Part shown: positions 1-8,107 of the stretch, piece by piece
Numbering within the stretch: the stretch's first letter is position 1
How the letters are laid out: every line of letters begins with the position of its first letter
Assembly (NCBI RefSeq): GCF_014279815.1
Contig: NZ_CP047941.1
Coordinates: 682,001-746,000 of the forward strand
Length of the DNA: 64,000 nt
Direction of reading: 5' to 3'
DNA from: Synechococcus sp. NOUM97013
GTDB taxonomy: Bacteria > Cyanobacteriota > Cyanobacteriia > PCC-6307 > Cyanobiaceae
Notes under the pieces: generated by a model
What the model was told of the DNA's origin: nothing
Databases searched by the model: none
Seen by the model: only the letters and a program-made list of their open reading frames with translations
Made by a program: the position numbers and the translations under genes

Positions 1-114
1 GCCAGAACGTCTGAGACCGTCTAGACGGCCGGCCCTCAAAGTGGCTTTTGGGCTTGGGCTTGAGCGGCGTGGCGATGTCGTATGTTTCACAGGTCGCTTG
101 AGCGACGAACGCCA
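1..114. other. Intergenic DNA upstream of tRNA-Leu
   Basis: No gene is recognisable in this stretch at the window edge. It contains a perfect 12-bp palindrome at 17-28 (CCGTCTAGACGG) directly followed by the 8-bp palindrome GGCCGGCC at 27-34. No U-tract follows, so a terminator call is not supported. The tRNA promoter should lie here but no convincing -35/-10 pair was picked out. Confidence 0.4.
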
Positions 115-198
115 GCGGATGTGGCGGAATTGGTAGACGCGCTAGTTTCAGGTACTAGTGGCAGCAATGTCGTGGGAGTTCAAGTCTCCCCATCCGCA
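115..198 (+). tRNA. tRNA-Leu (anticodon CAG)
   Basis: The 84-nt sequence folds as a class II tRNA. The acceptor stem pairs GCGGATG at the 5' end with CATCCGC near the 3' end. The anticodon stem CTAGT/ACTAG encloses the loop TTCAGGT, which gives anticodon CAG and decodes CUG leucine codons. A long variable arm and a T-arm with GTTCAAGTC follow, as expected for tRNA-Leu. The 3' CCA is not encoded. The 82-aa gene at 233 begins 34 bp downstream on the same strand. Confidence 0.95.
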
Positions 199-232
199 TT
201 ATCTTGTTGGAGTCAAGCTCCGACAACCGGCC

Positions 233-481
233 ATGATTGTTTTGAAGATCTCCAACTCATCGGAGGTGGTGGCTTCCAAGGTCGGAAAGTTTCTCGAATT
301 TCTGACGCCCGACAACATGGATCAGTCGGCGGTTGAAGATCAGGTCATCAAAAAGTTGGTTGAGAATCTCGCTGCCGAGGGGATCAAGGGTGAGATCGCT
401 GCTGTGAATGGCATGGATATCGATGGCAAAGAGCTCAGCCTCCAGGAAGGATTGAAAGTGCGGAAACACGCCAGTTTCTGA
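233..481 (+). CDS. Small conserved hypothetical protein (82 aa)
   Basis: Start taken as the ATG at 233, because the reading frame further upstream runs through the tRNA. The product begins MIVLKISNSSEVVASKVGKF, is acidic, and is probably a compact alpha/beta protein without a signal peptide or membrane segment. I do not recognise a catalytic motif. It looks like one of the short conserved proteins typical of picocyanobacteria, but the function is unknown. It ends 13 bp before the SpoU methyltransferase gene and may be cotranscribed with it, since that gene's ribosome site (AGGAG at 481-485) overlaps this gene's end. Confidence 0.7.
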   Translation: MIVLKISNSSEVVASKVGKFLEFLTPDNMDQSAVEDQVIKKLVENLAAEGIKGEIAAVNGMDIDGKELSLQEGLKVRKHASF

Positions 482-494
482 GGAGAGCCTTCTG

Positions 495-1358
495 GTGGGA
501 CAGGCGGTTGATCTGATTTCCAGTCGTCGCAATCCTTTGATTCGGCGTCTGCGGTCTCTGGCTTCACCGTCGGGTCGACAGCAGGACGGGCATCTGCTGC
601 TGGAAGGCACCCACCAGCTTCAGGAGTTGATGGCTTTAAAGCACCAGCTTTCGGAGCCTGTTCAAGTGTTCGCAACGACGGAATGGCTCGATGCCCATAC
701 GGCATTTCTGCAGCCCCTCTCGGACTCCATCCGCGTGCAGCCCATGTCGGATGAAGCCCTTAAAGCGGCGCTGTCCACGGTGAATCCCGATGGTGTGGCC
801 TGTTTGCTTTCCCTTCAGCGGTTGCCATCTCCTGGACCATCACCGTCGTTCGTGCTGGCGCTTGATCGTGTTCAGGACCCCGGCAATCTCGGCACCTTGC
901 TGCGCACTGCCCTTGGGGCTGACATAGAGCAGGTGTGGCTGGCGGCTGGTGCTGATCCGCTCGCTCCGAAAGTGCTGCGTTCTGCGGTCGGCGCTGTGCT
1001 GCGCGTGCCTTTCCGGCGCTTTGGGCCCACTCACGATGTCGGTGTGGAACAACTCGCCGCTCAACTGCGTCAGGCCCGAGAGCGAGGTCTTCAGGTGGTG
1101 GGCACCCTGGTGCCCGATTCGGCCGTGAGTTTTCCTGTGATCCCCTACTGGGAACTGGATTGGTGCCAACCCACGGTGTTGGTGCTCGGCAATGAGGGAT
1201 CAGGCCTGCACCCGATGCTCCAGGCCTGTTGCAGCCACGGTGTGACCCTGCCCCATAGTCCACACCTGGAGTCGCTGAATGTGGCAGCTGCAGCAGTTCC
1301 TCTCCTTCTGGAACGTCGACGAGCGACAATGACCGCTTCCACGCAGCACTCCGGGTGA
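495..1358 (+). CDS. TrmH/SpoU-family RNA 2'-O-methyltransferase
   Basis: A 287-aa protein predicted to transfer a methyl group from S-adenosylmethionine to a ribose 2'-OH in rRNA or tRNA. The three SpoU motifs are visible: motif 1 around DRVQDPGNLGTLLRTA (residues about 122-137), motif 2 VLVLGNEGSGLHP, and motif 3 SLNVAAAAVPLLLE near the C-terminus. These build the deep trefoil knot that binds SAM. The N-terminal part (SSRRNPLIRRLRSL) resembles the L30e-like substrate-binding domain of RlmB/TrmH relatives. The start is GTG with a good AGGAG site upstream. The stop overlaps the GTG start of lpdA by 4 bp, so translation is probably coupled. The exact RNA target cannot be told from sequence. Confidence 0.88.
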   Translation: MGQAVDLISSRRNPLIRRLRSLASPSGRQQDGHLLLEGTHQLQELMALKHQLSEPVQVFATTEWLDAHTAFLQPLSDSIRVQPMSDEALKAALSTVNPDGVACLLSLQRLPSPGPSPSFVLALDRVQDPGNLGTLLRTALGADIEQVWLAAGADPLAPKVLRSAVGAVLRVPFRRFGPTHDVGVEQLAAQLRQARERGLQVVGTLVPDSAVSFPVIPYWELDWCQPTVLVLGNEGSGLHPMLQACCSHGVTLPHSPHLESLNVAAAAVPLLLERRRATMTASTQHSG

Positions 1359-2803
1359 GCGACGCCAGTTTCGACTTCGATGTGATCGTGATCGGCGCCG
1401 GCTATGGCGGTTTCGATGCGGCCAAACATGCCGCGGATCACGGTCTGAAGGTTGCGATCGTCGAATCGCGTGACATGGGCGGGACCTGCGTCAACCGCGG
1501 CTGTGTTCCCTCCAAGGCTTTGCTGGCAGCCTCCGGCCGGGTTCGTGAGCTGGCCGATGCCGAGCATCTGTCTGGTTTCGGTATCCATGCAGCTCCCGTC
1601 CGGTTTGAGCGCCAGAAGATTGCAGACCATGCCAACGAGCTGGTGGCCACGATCCGTAGCAATCTCACCAAGACCCTCGAGCGGGCTGGCGTCACCATCA
1701 TTCGCGGTAAGGGACGGCTGGCGGGCTCTCAACAGGTGGGTGTCCGTGAGGTCAGCGGTGTGGATCGGGTGCTCACAGCCCGTGATGTGATTCTGGCCAC
1801 GGGGTCTGATCCTTTTGTTCCTCCCGGAATTGAAACCGACGGTCGCAGTGTGTTCACCAGCGACGAAGCGGTGAATCTCGAGTGGCTGCCGCGCTGGATC
1901 GCCATCATCGGCAGTGGCTACATCGGCCTGGAATTCGCGGATGTTTACACCGCGTTGGGTTGCGAGGTGACCATGATCGAGGCCCTCGACCGGGTGATGC
2001 CCACCTTCGACCCCGACATCGCCAAGCTGGCCGCTCGCAAGTTGATCGATGGCCGGGACATTGATGCCCGTTCCGGTGTGCTCGCCAAGTCGATCAAGCC
2101 CGGTGCTCCTGTGCAGATCGAGTTGGTCGACATGGAGACCCGTGACCCAGTGGAAACCCTGGAGGTGGATGCGGTGCTGGTGGCGACGGGCCGTGTTCCC
2201 AGCAGCAAGGATCTCAACCTTGAGGCCCTTGGCGTTGAAACCAACCGGGGTTTCGTGCCCATCGACGACCGGATGCGTGTGCTGGCCAACGGTCAGCCCG
2301 TGGACCATCTCTGGGCGGTGGGTGATGTGACCGGCAAGTTGATGCTGGCCCACACCGCTGCGGCTCAAGGCACCGTTGCCATCGACAACATCCTTGGCCA
2401 CAACAGAGAGATCGACTACCGCAGCATCCCTGCGGCCACCTTCACCCATCCCGAGATCAGCTCGGTGGGTCTGAGTGAAGCGGATGCCAAGCAGGAGGCG
2501 GCTGATCAGGGCTTTGAGTTGGGTGTTGTGCGCAGCTACTTCAAGGCCAACTCCAAGGCTCTGGCCGAGCTGGAAAGCGATGGGTTGATGAAACTGCTGT
2601 TCAACAAGGTCACCGGAGAGGTGCTGGGCGCTCACATCTACGGGCTGCATGCCGCTGATCTGATCCAGGAGGTGTCCAACGCCGTGGCCCGCCGTCAGAG
2701 CGTGCGTCAGCTGGCTACGGAGGTGCATACCCATCCGACCCTCAGTGAAGTCGTTGAAGCGGCCTACAAGCAGGCTGCCGCAGCGCTTCCCGCCGCTGCC
2801 TGA
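1355..2803 (+). CDS. lpdA: Dihydrolipoyl dehydrogenase (E3)
   Basis: A 482-aa flavoprotein disulfide reductase that reoxidises dihydrolipoamide with NAD+. It serves as E3 of pyruvate dehydrogenase and as L-protein of glycine cleavage. The FAD Rossmann motif GAGYGG is at about residues 14-19. The redox-active disulfide lies in GGTCVNRGCVPSK (Cys45 and Cys50). A second dinucleotide fold, IIGSGYIGLEFADV, is mid-protein, and the catalytic base sits in HTHPTLSEVVEAA near the C-terminus. Length is standard for the family. The GTG start overlaps the preceding methyltransferase stop. The E1 alpha subunit gene pdhA lies about 12 kb away on the other strand, so the complex is not encoded as one operon here. 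Confidence 0.95.
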   Translation: MSDASFDFDVIVIGAGYGGFDAAKHAADHGLKVAIVESRDMGGTCVNRGCVPSKALLAASGRVRELADAEHLSGFGIHAAPVRFERQKIADHANELVATIRSNLTKTLERAGVTIIRGKGRLAGSQQVGVREVSGVDRVLTARDVILATGSDPFVPPGIETDGRSVFTSDEAVNLEWLPRWIAIIGSGYIGLEFADVYTALGCEVTMIEALDRVMPTFDPDIAKLAARKLIDGRDIDARSGVLAKSIKPGAPVQIELVDMETRDPVETLEVDAVLVATGRVPSSKDLNLEALGVETNRGFVPIDDRMRVLANGQPVDHLWAVGDVTGKLMLAHTAAAQGTVAIDNILGHNREIDYRSIPAATFTHPEISSVGLSEADAKQEAADQGFELGVVRSYFKANSKALAELESDGLMKLLFNKVTGEVLGAHIYGLHAADLIQEVSNAVARRQSVRQLATEVHTHPTLSEVVEAAYKQAAAALPAAA

Positions 2804-2827
2804 GTTCAAACCGCGTTGTTATCAGTC

Positions 2828-3712
2828 ATGGAGATTCGTCGTCGCCCACCCAACCCCAAGGTTCAGGTGGCTCATCTCGAATACGCGATCCCGCATGAGG
2901 ACAGCGAGCCCCGCAACATCCTCGAAAAGATTGTCTGGGAAAAAGACCGGGAAATCGAGTCGGCCCGTCAGCGCATGCCGCTGGCGCAGCTGAAGGCTCG
3001 GGTCGCTGAGCTGCCAGCACCCCGGGACTTTCTTGGCGCCCTGCGAGCGGCGCCGGTGATGCCGGCGGTGATTGCCGAGGTGAAAAAGGCCAGTCCCAGC
3101 AAAGGGGTCATCCGCGAAGACTTTGACCCCGTGGCGATCGCGCGCGCCTATGCCGCCGGTGGTGCCAGCTGCTTGTCTGTGCTCACCGACAAGACCTTCT
3201 TTCAAGGTGGGTTTGATGTGCTGATTGCTGTGCGTGAGGCCGTCGATCTGCCCCTGCTTTGCAAAGACTTCATCCTTAGCCCTCATCAGCTGTATCAGGC
3301 CCGTGCCGCTGGCGCCGATGCTGCTCTGCTGATTGCGGCGATCCTTTCTGATCAGGATCTGGCTTACCTGCACAAAGTGGCCAAGACGCTCGATCTCACG
3401 GTGCTGGTGGAAGTGCATGACGAGCAAGAGCTCGAGCGGGTGCTGACCATCGGGGACTTCCCGCTGATTGGCATCAACAATCGGGATCTCACCAGTTTTG
3501 AGACGGATCTGGCCACCACGGAGCGTTTGATGGAGCGTTTCGGAGAGCGACTGCGCCAGCAAGGCTCTCTGCTAGTCAGCGAATCAGGTTTGTTCGCACG
3601 ATCTGATCTGGATCGGGTGCAGCAAGCCGGAGCAGGAGCCGTTCTGGTGGGTGAGGCGCTGATGCGTCAGTCGGATGTGGAGGCGGGTTTGCGTCAATTG
3701 ATTGAGGGTTAA
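2828..3712 (+). CDS. trpC: Indole-3-glycerol phosphate synthase
   Basis: Catalyses ring closure of carboxyphenylaminodeoxyribulose phosphate to indole-3-glycerol phosphate in tryptophan synthesis. The TIM-barrel signatures are present: [13 protein letters not shown] with the catalytic Lys, [22 protein letters not shown] and VSESGL, then the phosphate-binding [12 protein letters not shown]. The start is taken as the ATG at 2828 ([13 protein letters not shown], 294 aa) rather than the TTG 12 bp upstream. The N-terminal 30 residues extend beyond the E. coli enzyme, as is common in cyanobacteria. Its stop overlaps the stop of the convergent mnhB gene by 4 bp. Confidence 0.95.
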   Translation: MEIRRRPPNPKVQVAHLEYAIPHEDSEPRNILEKIVWEKDREIESARQRMPLAQLKARVAELPAPRDFLGALRAAPVMPAVIAEVKKASPSKGVIREDFDPVAIARAYAAGGASCLSVLTDKTFFQGGFDVLIAVREAVDLPLLCKDFILSPHQLYQARAAGADAALLIAAILSDQDLAYLHKVAKTLDLTVLVEVHDEQELERVLTIGDFPLIGINNRDLTSFETDLATTERLMERFGERLRQQGSLLVSESGLFARSDLDRVQQAGAGAVLVGEALMRQSDVEAGLRQLIEG

Positions 3713-4392
3713 TGCAGTTGATTGGTGCTTAAAAAGCGCTGAATCATTCCCCAGGACCCCAGGGTTACCTTCATTCCAACGAGGATGTTGAGGATGGGGA
3801 GTAGCCCTCCACTGAGCACAGCTCCGTAGTCGCCCGTGGGCAGATTGATGCCTTCCAGAAGCAGCAAGCTGAGCACGATGAATAGCAGCACAGCGCTCTC
3901 TTCAAGCACTTCGGCGCGCATGGTCCGGTAGGCCCGCATCGCCTCTGTGGACCCACCGAAGAGAAGTACTAGTGCCAGAGCTGTGCCTCCGGCCACCCCT
4001 GCTGCAAATCCACCGCCGGGACTCAGGTGTCCCCGCACGGCCAGTTCCACGGCGATCAAGGTGTTGAGAACAGCGGCAATGCGAAACAGCATCACCACCG
4101 CTTCATCATCAGCGGGTTTCAGTTGCTCGCTGGCGACTTCGTCGTGAAGGAGCTGGTGCACTCCCATCGAGGCCAGCGTGAACACGATCACTTCCCCCAC
4201 CGTGTCGTACAGCCTCAGATCCAGAACAATTGGGGTCACCACATTGGGAACGCCGAATTGATCCACTAGCGCTGTGGCTGACAGGGGACCCGGCACCACC
4301 TGGTTCATCCCTTCGACCAGCCCGCATCCGGCGTTAACCAGCGTGACCACGAAGCCGATCAGCGCGAGGAGTGGCAACAAGAAGCGAATCAT
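3709..4392 (-). CDS. mnhB: Na+/H+ antiporter subunit B (MnhB/MrpB domain)
   Basis: A 227-aa polytopic membrane protein and the last gene of the Mrp-type operon. The C-terminal two thirds match MnhB: an amphipathic start, then [21 protein letters not shown], where the conserved [11 protein letters not shown] loop is diagnostic, then further hydrophobic helices. The N-terminal region (about residues 1-80) contains a helix and the segment [19 protein letters not shown], which resembles the MbhE-like portion found at the C-terminus of MrpA. So part of MrpA may be fused here. The ATG overlaps the stop of the upstream gene in ATGA. The complex exports Na+ in exchange for protons at the cytoplasmic membrane. 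Confidence 0.88.
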   Translation of the reverse strand: MIRFLLPLLALIGFVVTLVNAGCGLVEGMNQVVPGPLSATALVDQFGVPNVVTPIVLDLRLYDTVGEVIVFTLASMGVHQLLHDEVASEQLKPADDEAVVMLFRIAAVLNTLIAVELAVRGHLSPGGGFAAGVAGGTALALVLLFGGSTEAMRAYRTMRAEVLEESAVLLFIVLSLLLLEGINLPTGDYGAVLSGGLLPILNILVGMKVTLGSWGMIQRFLSTNQLH

Positions 4393-4895
4393 CGGTTTGT
4401 CAGCGAGGGATCCAAAACAAGATTCATGGCCTTTGCCGTTGCTGGGTCCTGGGTCATCAGTGCATCCAGCAGGGATCGGTGGCGCAGCCGAACGCTGGGG
4501 GGCTCGTGCGCGTTGCAGATCCAGGCGGCATGCAGATCTCCGCTGTCAGCGGCTGGCGCTGTGTCGACCAGCTCGAGTTGCAGTCCCACGGTTGTCAGCA
4601 AGCGTTTGAGTTGTTCCTCCCGCTCCAGTGGCATCGGCGCCTGCGGATCCTGCAGGAGTCGGAATGTGGTGGTGTGTTTGATGGCCACCGCGTACAGCAG
4701 GGTGGACAGCAAGGTGCCGACGAGGGCTTCGGTGAGCGCCACATCCACAGCGCCGTAGGTGGCGAACAACAGCGAGGCGAAGCCCCCGAGAGCGCTGCGC
4801 AGCACCAGGGCTTTCCAGGGGGCGTCACAGCGCACCAGTGCCAGGCCGATCAGGGGGATGCCCAACAGAGGGGGCAAGACATAGGTCGGCGTCAT
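4389..4895 (-). CDS. Mrp antiporter A'-type subunit (MbhD/DUF4040 domain)
   Basis: A 168-aa protein with an N-terminal membrane part of three or so helices carrying the MbhD-type signature GAVDVALTEALVGTLLSTLL (residues about 49-68). In full-length MrpA this domain lies C-terminal to the NuoL-like antiporter module. Here it is a stand-alone gene, followed by a hydrophilic tail of about 85 residues rich in acidic and Gln/Leu residues. No NuoL-like MrpA N-terminal half is present in the operon. It overlaps mnhG upstream and mnhB downstream by 4 bp each. The role in the complex is inferred from the domain and gene order. Confidence 0.8.
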   Translation of the reverse strand: MTPTYVLPPLLGIPLIGLALVRCDAPWKALVLRSALGGFASLLFATYGAVDVALTEALVGTLLSTLLYAVAIKHTTTFRLLQDPQAPMPLEREEQLKRLLTTVGLQLELVDTAPAADSGDLHAAWICNAHEPPSVRLRHRSLLDALMTQDPATAKAMNLVLDPSLTNR

Positions 4896-5227
4896 CGGAT
4901 CGCCTCCTCATGCAGAACGCCGGTTTGTGGATCCGTGGCTTGGTCTGCTGCCAGTCGGCTGAGCACGATGCTGAAGGTGGAGTTCCACAGCACCAGGCTG
5001 ATCAGGCTGAGCAGCAGCAACGGCCATTCGCGACTGCGGAGCAGCAGTAGTCCGCTCACGATCAACAGCGATCCGATCGTGTCGGCGACCGTGAGCGCAT
5101 GCAGTCGAAAAAAGATCGATCGCAGCAGCAGCAGCGGCAGCGTTCCCCAGAACCACAGGAGAATGCCGACGCCAATCAGGCCCCAGGCCAAGGTTGGCAA
5201 GACAGGGGTTGAGAGCAGGGTGTTCAT
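4892..5227 (-). CDS. mnhG: Na+/H+ antiporter subunit G
   Basis: A 111-aa small membrane protein of the MnhG/PhaG family. The start is the ATG at 5227 (MNTLLSTPVLPTLAWG), which overlaps the mnhF stop in ATGA. An ATG 18 bp upstream is in frame but would break the overlap pattern. Three hydrophobic helices are visible. The conserved central motif of the family is represented by FFRLHALTVADTIGSLLIV: RLHA followed by the D-T-G cluster. It is an accessory subunit needed for assembly of the Mrp complex in the membrane. Confidence 0.85.
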   Translation of the reverse strand: MNTLLSTPVLPTLAWGLIGVGILLWFWGTLPLLLLRSIFFRLHALTVADTIGSLLIVSGLLLLRSREWPLLLLSLISLVLWNSTFSIVLSRLAADQATDPQTGVLHEEAIR

Positions 5228-5478
5228 GGTGCGTCTCCTGCCCAACGCGCCAAGAGCACGAGGCCGGCATCACCACTGATCAAGGTCACCACGGCGACCA
5301 GGCCCAGCATCCAGTCGTCTCGGATCACGGACAACACAAGAAGAATCATGGGCAGTCGTACCGACAGGCTTCCCAGGCAGGCGATCCGCGACATGCGGCA
5401 ACTTGTCCGGATTAGGGCCAGCGTGGCCAGCAGTGCTGCCACCTCCATCAGGTCGAGGGCAAGGTCTGCGGCAGTCAT
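5224..5478 (-). CDS. mnhF: Na+/H+ antiporter subunit F
   Basis: An 84-aa protein with three predicted membrane helices. The frame stays open far upstream over mnhE, so the start was placed at the ATG at 5478 (MTAADLALDLMEVAALL), which overlaps the mnhE stop by 4 bp and gives the family's usual length. The segment TLALIRTSCRMSRIACLGSL corresponds to the MrpF pattern of helix 1 followed by a short Arg-containing loop, although the sequence is divergent. Identification rests partly on its position between E and G. Confidence 0.8.
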   Translation of the reverse strand: MTAADLALDLMEVAALLATLALIRTSCRMSRIACLGSLSVRLPMILLVLSVIRDDWMLGLVAVVTLISGDAGLVLLARWAGDAP

Positions 5479-5870
5479 GGCAGTTTCTCCAAGTGAGTTC
5501 GCACGGACTCGCGGCTGGTCTTCAGCACGAGTGTTTTGGGCGTGAAGGAGACCATCACCAGCCAGCTGAATCTCAGCATTGGATCGCGCCCGGCCCATGG
5601 AGGCCATGGGTCGTCCTGCACATCCGGCCGGCTCTGCAGTCCTTGGAACGGGAGTGAAAGCCCTTCCTTGAGGCCTTGAACCATTGTTGTCGGAACCATC
5701 CGCAGCATGGCGATCAGGTTGCTGCGATTGGTTTTGCGCTGGTTCAACGGCGGCAGCAGCAGGGCTAGGGCCAGGCCGATCAATACGTTGAGAACGCTCA
5801 GGCTGGAGCTGAGCAGCAGCCAAGTCGCCAGGATTGCGGCGATCTGAAGGGGGCTGGCGGATCGCTTCAT
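5475..5870 (-). CDS. mnhE: Na+/H+ antiporter subunit E
   Basis: A 131-aa MnhE/PhaE-family subunit, slightly shorter than the usual 160 aa. Two N-terminal membrane helices (WLLLSSSLSVLNVLIGLALA) are followed by a cytoplasmic domain with FTPKTLVLKTSRESVRTHLEKLP. The end shows the conserved pattern of MrpE, in which a 'TPGT'-like turn is here FTPKT, then a short strand and helix. It overlaps mnhD and mnhF by 4 bp at its two ends. Confidence 0.85.
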   Translation of the reverse strand: MKRSASPLQIAAILATWLLLSSSLSVLNVLIGLALALLLPPLNQRKTNRSNLIAMLRMVPTTMVQGLKEGLSLPFQGLQSRPDVQDDPWPPWAGRDPMLRFSWLVMVSFTPKTLVLKTSRESVRTHLEKLP

Positions 5871-7357
5871 GGCAGGGCGGCTCCCATCACAAACGTGTTG
5901 TTGATCACTGTCCCCAGCAGCAAGGTGACCCCTGTGGCCACGACGATGGCTTTGAAGTTCTCCAGGTCTGGAGGCGTCCAGCCGCGCAGTGATGGACGCA
6001 CCATGCGTTCACCGAGCACCGCCAGACCAAGCACCAGGGCAATTTTCAACAGGGGCATTCCACGCAATCCGAGCGGTTGATTCAGCACTGCAGCGAGCAC
6101 GTATAACGATCCGCACAGCAACCAGATGCCGGTGAGTGGAATGGCGCTGACCTCACGGGGTCGGGTTGCTGCGGGTGCTGGTTGGTTTGACCAGTGATCC
6201 GGTAACAGTTTCACCAGCACCAGCGCTGTGATCAGTCCGAGCCAGCCCACCACAGCGGCGATCGGTGGTGGCAACGCTTCGACCAGGGCTTCCTTGGCGC
6301 CGTAGCCAAGACTGATGGGTAGACCGATCAGAGACAGGCCTGCCAGCAGCATGGGCCAACCGATTCGGCCTGGGATGGCCTGTTGTTGAAGCGATCGAAT
6401 CGATCGCGTCGGCAGTCCCCCCACGCCGAGAAACAGCGCGGCTTTGCCGAGACCATGGGCCAGGGCATACAGGCCAGCCGCCGCTGGAAGCAGAAGCGCG
6501 AAACCCATCTGCGACACCGTGCTCCAGGCCAGCAGGCGTTTGATGTCGTCTTGCACCAAGGCCCCGATGCCGCCAATCACCACGCTCAGCAGGCCAAGAA
6601 TCAGCATCAGTTGTGCGGCCTGTCCATTGATCAGGCCCAATCGGCTCAGGGGGGCGATGCCTGCGGTCACCACACTTCCAGACAGCAGCGCAGACATGTC
6701 TGCGGAGATGGCGGCATGGGTTTTGGGCAGCCAAAACCCCGGCAGGAAGGCTTCGGATTTGATCAGCAAACCCACCACCATCAACACGATGGCGACACCC
6801 GGAGCTCCCGCCGCAGCGCCGACGGCAAAGGATCCCGAGGCGGCGTAGACGATTAGCACTCCCAGGAGGAACAGTTGCATCGCTAGGTCGCCAAGCAGCA
6901 GGTAGCGGAACGCGACCCAGAGGCTGGCTCGATGCCTGAGATCCACCATCAGCAGGAAACTGACGATCGAGATCAGCTCAATCGCTACGTAGATGCTGAC
7001 CAGATCGGCTGCGAGATAAATCGAGTTGAGGGCCCCGTGCAGCACCAGCAGCAACACCACGCGCAGGTGACGGCGGTGTTGCTGGCTGTCTTGCAAAGCG
7101 ATGGCCAGCAGCACCAGCGCATTCAGCAGCACAAAAGGCAGTTGCGCTGTGTCGAGCTGCAGCGTGACGGCTGGGTTAACACTGATGGTGAGTGGCAGCA
7201 GGGAGGCCTGGGGCCCCAGAAAACAACCGGCGACCACAAGGCTCAGGGTGGGGATCGCCAACAACAACCCACGCCCCAGCTTGGGCAGCAGTGCGGCCAG
7301 AAAAGCCGCGATGGCTGGAAGCAGCAGCCATCCAAGAGTGAGGCTGGCGGCTGTCAT
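5867..7357 (-). CDS. mnhD: Na+/H+ antiporter subunit D (NuoN/NuoM-like)
   Basis: A 496-aa protein with about 14 membrane helices from the proton-conducting transporter family shared with complex I NuoL/M/N. It provides the proton channel of the Mrp complex. The conserved elements are the acidic helix YVAIELISIVSFLLM, the Lys helix VGLLIKSEAFLPGFWLPKTHA followed by SALLSGSVVTAGIAPLSRLG, and the second Lys region VQDDIKRLLAWSTVSQMGF. It is the only large antiporter-like subunit in this operon. Most Mrp systems have two, MrpA and MrpD. It overlaps mnhC and mnhE by 4 bp. Confidence 0.92.
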   Translation of the reverse strand: MTAASLTLGWLLLPAIAAFLAALLPKLGRGLLLAIPTLSLVVAGCFLGPQASLLPLTISVNPAVTLQLDTAQLPFVLLNALVLLAIALQDSQQHRRHLRVVLLLVLHGALNSIYLAADLVSIYVAIELISIVSFLLMVDLRHRASLWVAFRYLLLGDLAMQLFLLGVLIVYAASGSFAVGAAAGAPGVAIVLMVVGLLIKSEAFLPGFWLPKTHAAISADMSALLSGSVVTAGIAPLSRLGLINGQAAQLMLILGLLSVVIGGIGALVQDDIKRLLAWSTVSQMGFALLLPAAAGLYALAHGLGKAALFLGVGGLPTRSIRSLQQQAIPGRIGWPMLLAGLSLIGLPISLGYGAKEALVEALPPPIAAVVGWLGLITALVLVKLLPDHWSNQPAPAATRPREVSAIPLTGIWLLCGSLYVLAAVLNQPLGLRGMPLLKIALVLGLAVLGERMVRPSLRGWTPPDLENFKAIVVATGVTLLLGTVINNTFVMGAALP

Positions 7358-7716
7358 GGCCCTGTGATCTCACGATCGAAGTCATCGACGCGCAGCAGTG
7401 GATGCTCCCGGGCCATATGGCGGAGCAGCACCAGTGCCAGAGCTTCCACTGAAAAGCCGATCACGATCGCCGTGAGAATCACTCCCTGGGGAAAGGGATC
7501 GGCGATGAAGGATGAGACGTCGTTTTGATCGCTGACGATCGGCGGCACCAGCCCGGTGCGTGAGGCCACCAGGATGAACAGAGTGATCACCCCGGTGGCG
7601 GCCACATCGATCGAAAAAAGTTTGGACAGCAGGCTCTGCCGCAGTGCAAACCCCCCCAGACCAATCAGACAGGTGATCAGTGCCGCTCCGATCGGGGCGA
7701 TGGGTGACAGTTCCAT
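7354..7716 (-). CDS. mnhC: Na+/H+ antiporter subunit C (NuoK-like)
   Basis: A 120-aa MnhC/NuoK-type subunit with three helices. The start is the ATG at 7716 (MELSPIAPIGAALITC), preceded by a GGAGA ribosome site. The upstream in-frame extension to 7749 lacks support. The central helix carries IDVAATGVITLFILVASRTG, and the third helix DPFPQGVILTAIVIGFSVEA shows the strongly conserved DP-PQALVLTAIVI pattern of MrpC. This is the first gene of the antiporter operon and begins 40 bp after sodX, so the operon may be read through from the sod genes. Confidence 0.9.
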   Translation of the reverse strand: MELSPIAPIGAALITCLIGLGGFALRQSLLSKLFSIDVAATGVITLFILVASRTGLVPPIVSDQNDVSSFIADPFPQGVILTAIVIGFSVEALALVLLRHMAREHPLLRVDDFDREITGP

Positions 7717-7756
7717 TACCGTCTCCTCGGCGACACGATCGTATGGCACCGCTCGA

Positions 7757-8107
7757 TCAGGCCACGATCGCGATCACTTCGCCGATCAGGCTTTCCACGG
7801 GTACAGGGCCGAAGTGCCGGCTGTCGGTGCTTGCCTCTGGATTGTCACCGCGGAGATCCAGCTGCTGATCCGTGCGTTCATACAGGCGTTTGGTGATGAC
7901 AAGATCGGGCTGGCCGGGATGTCTGCAGACCACGACCGATCCGGTCTGGGGAAGTGCCTGGCCCAGGCGATGCGGCTTCACCAGCAGTCGCTGACCTGGT
8001 TTCAGCGCTGGGAGCATCGAGGGTCCCTGTACTTCAAACAGGCGGCGACGTCCCAAAAAAAACAGCAGCAGATCCATAGGACCTGCTGCTGGGAGTGATC
8101 GATTCAC
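7757..8107 (-). CDS. sodX: Ni-SOD maturation protease (SodX, S26-like signal peptidase)
   Basis: A 116-aa S26-type peptidase that removes the leader of nickel superoxide dismutase so that its N-terminal His can bind nickel. The Ser box FEVQGPSMLPALKPGQRLLV carries the catalytic Ser. The second box LVITKRLYE supplies the Lys. The structural motif LRGDNPEASTDSRHFGPV is the third conserved box of the family. The start is taken as the GTG at 8107, which overlaps the sodN stop (GTGA). An ATG at 8077 (MDLLLFFLG) is an alternative. Placement directly after sodN is the typical arrangement. Confidence 0.9.
   Translation of the reverse strand: MNRSLPAAGPMDLLLFFLGRRRLFEVQGPSMLPALKPGQRLLVKPHRLGQALPQTGSVVVCRHPGQPDLVITKRLYERTDQQLDLRGDNPEASTDSRHFGPVPVESLIGEVIAIVA

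Noticed and set aside
17-34. Adjoining palindromes CCGTCTAGACGG and GGCCGGCC
   Set aside because: No U-tract or conserved context supports a terminator or operator, and GC-rich palindromes of this size occur by chance.
1145-2809. Long open frame on the - strand opposite lpdA and the methyltransferase
   Set aside because: It is antisense to two well-identified genes, and its translation is rich in His, Gln and Gly with no family pattern, as expected for the shadow of a GC-rich gene.
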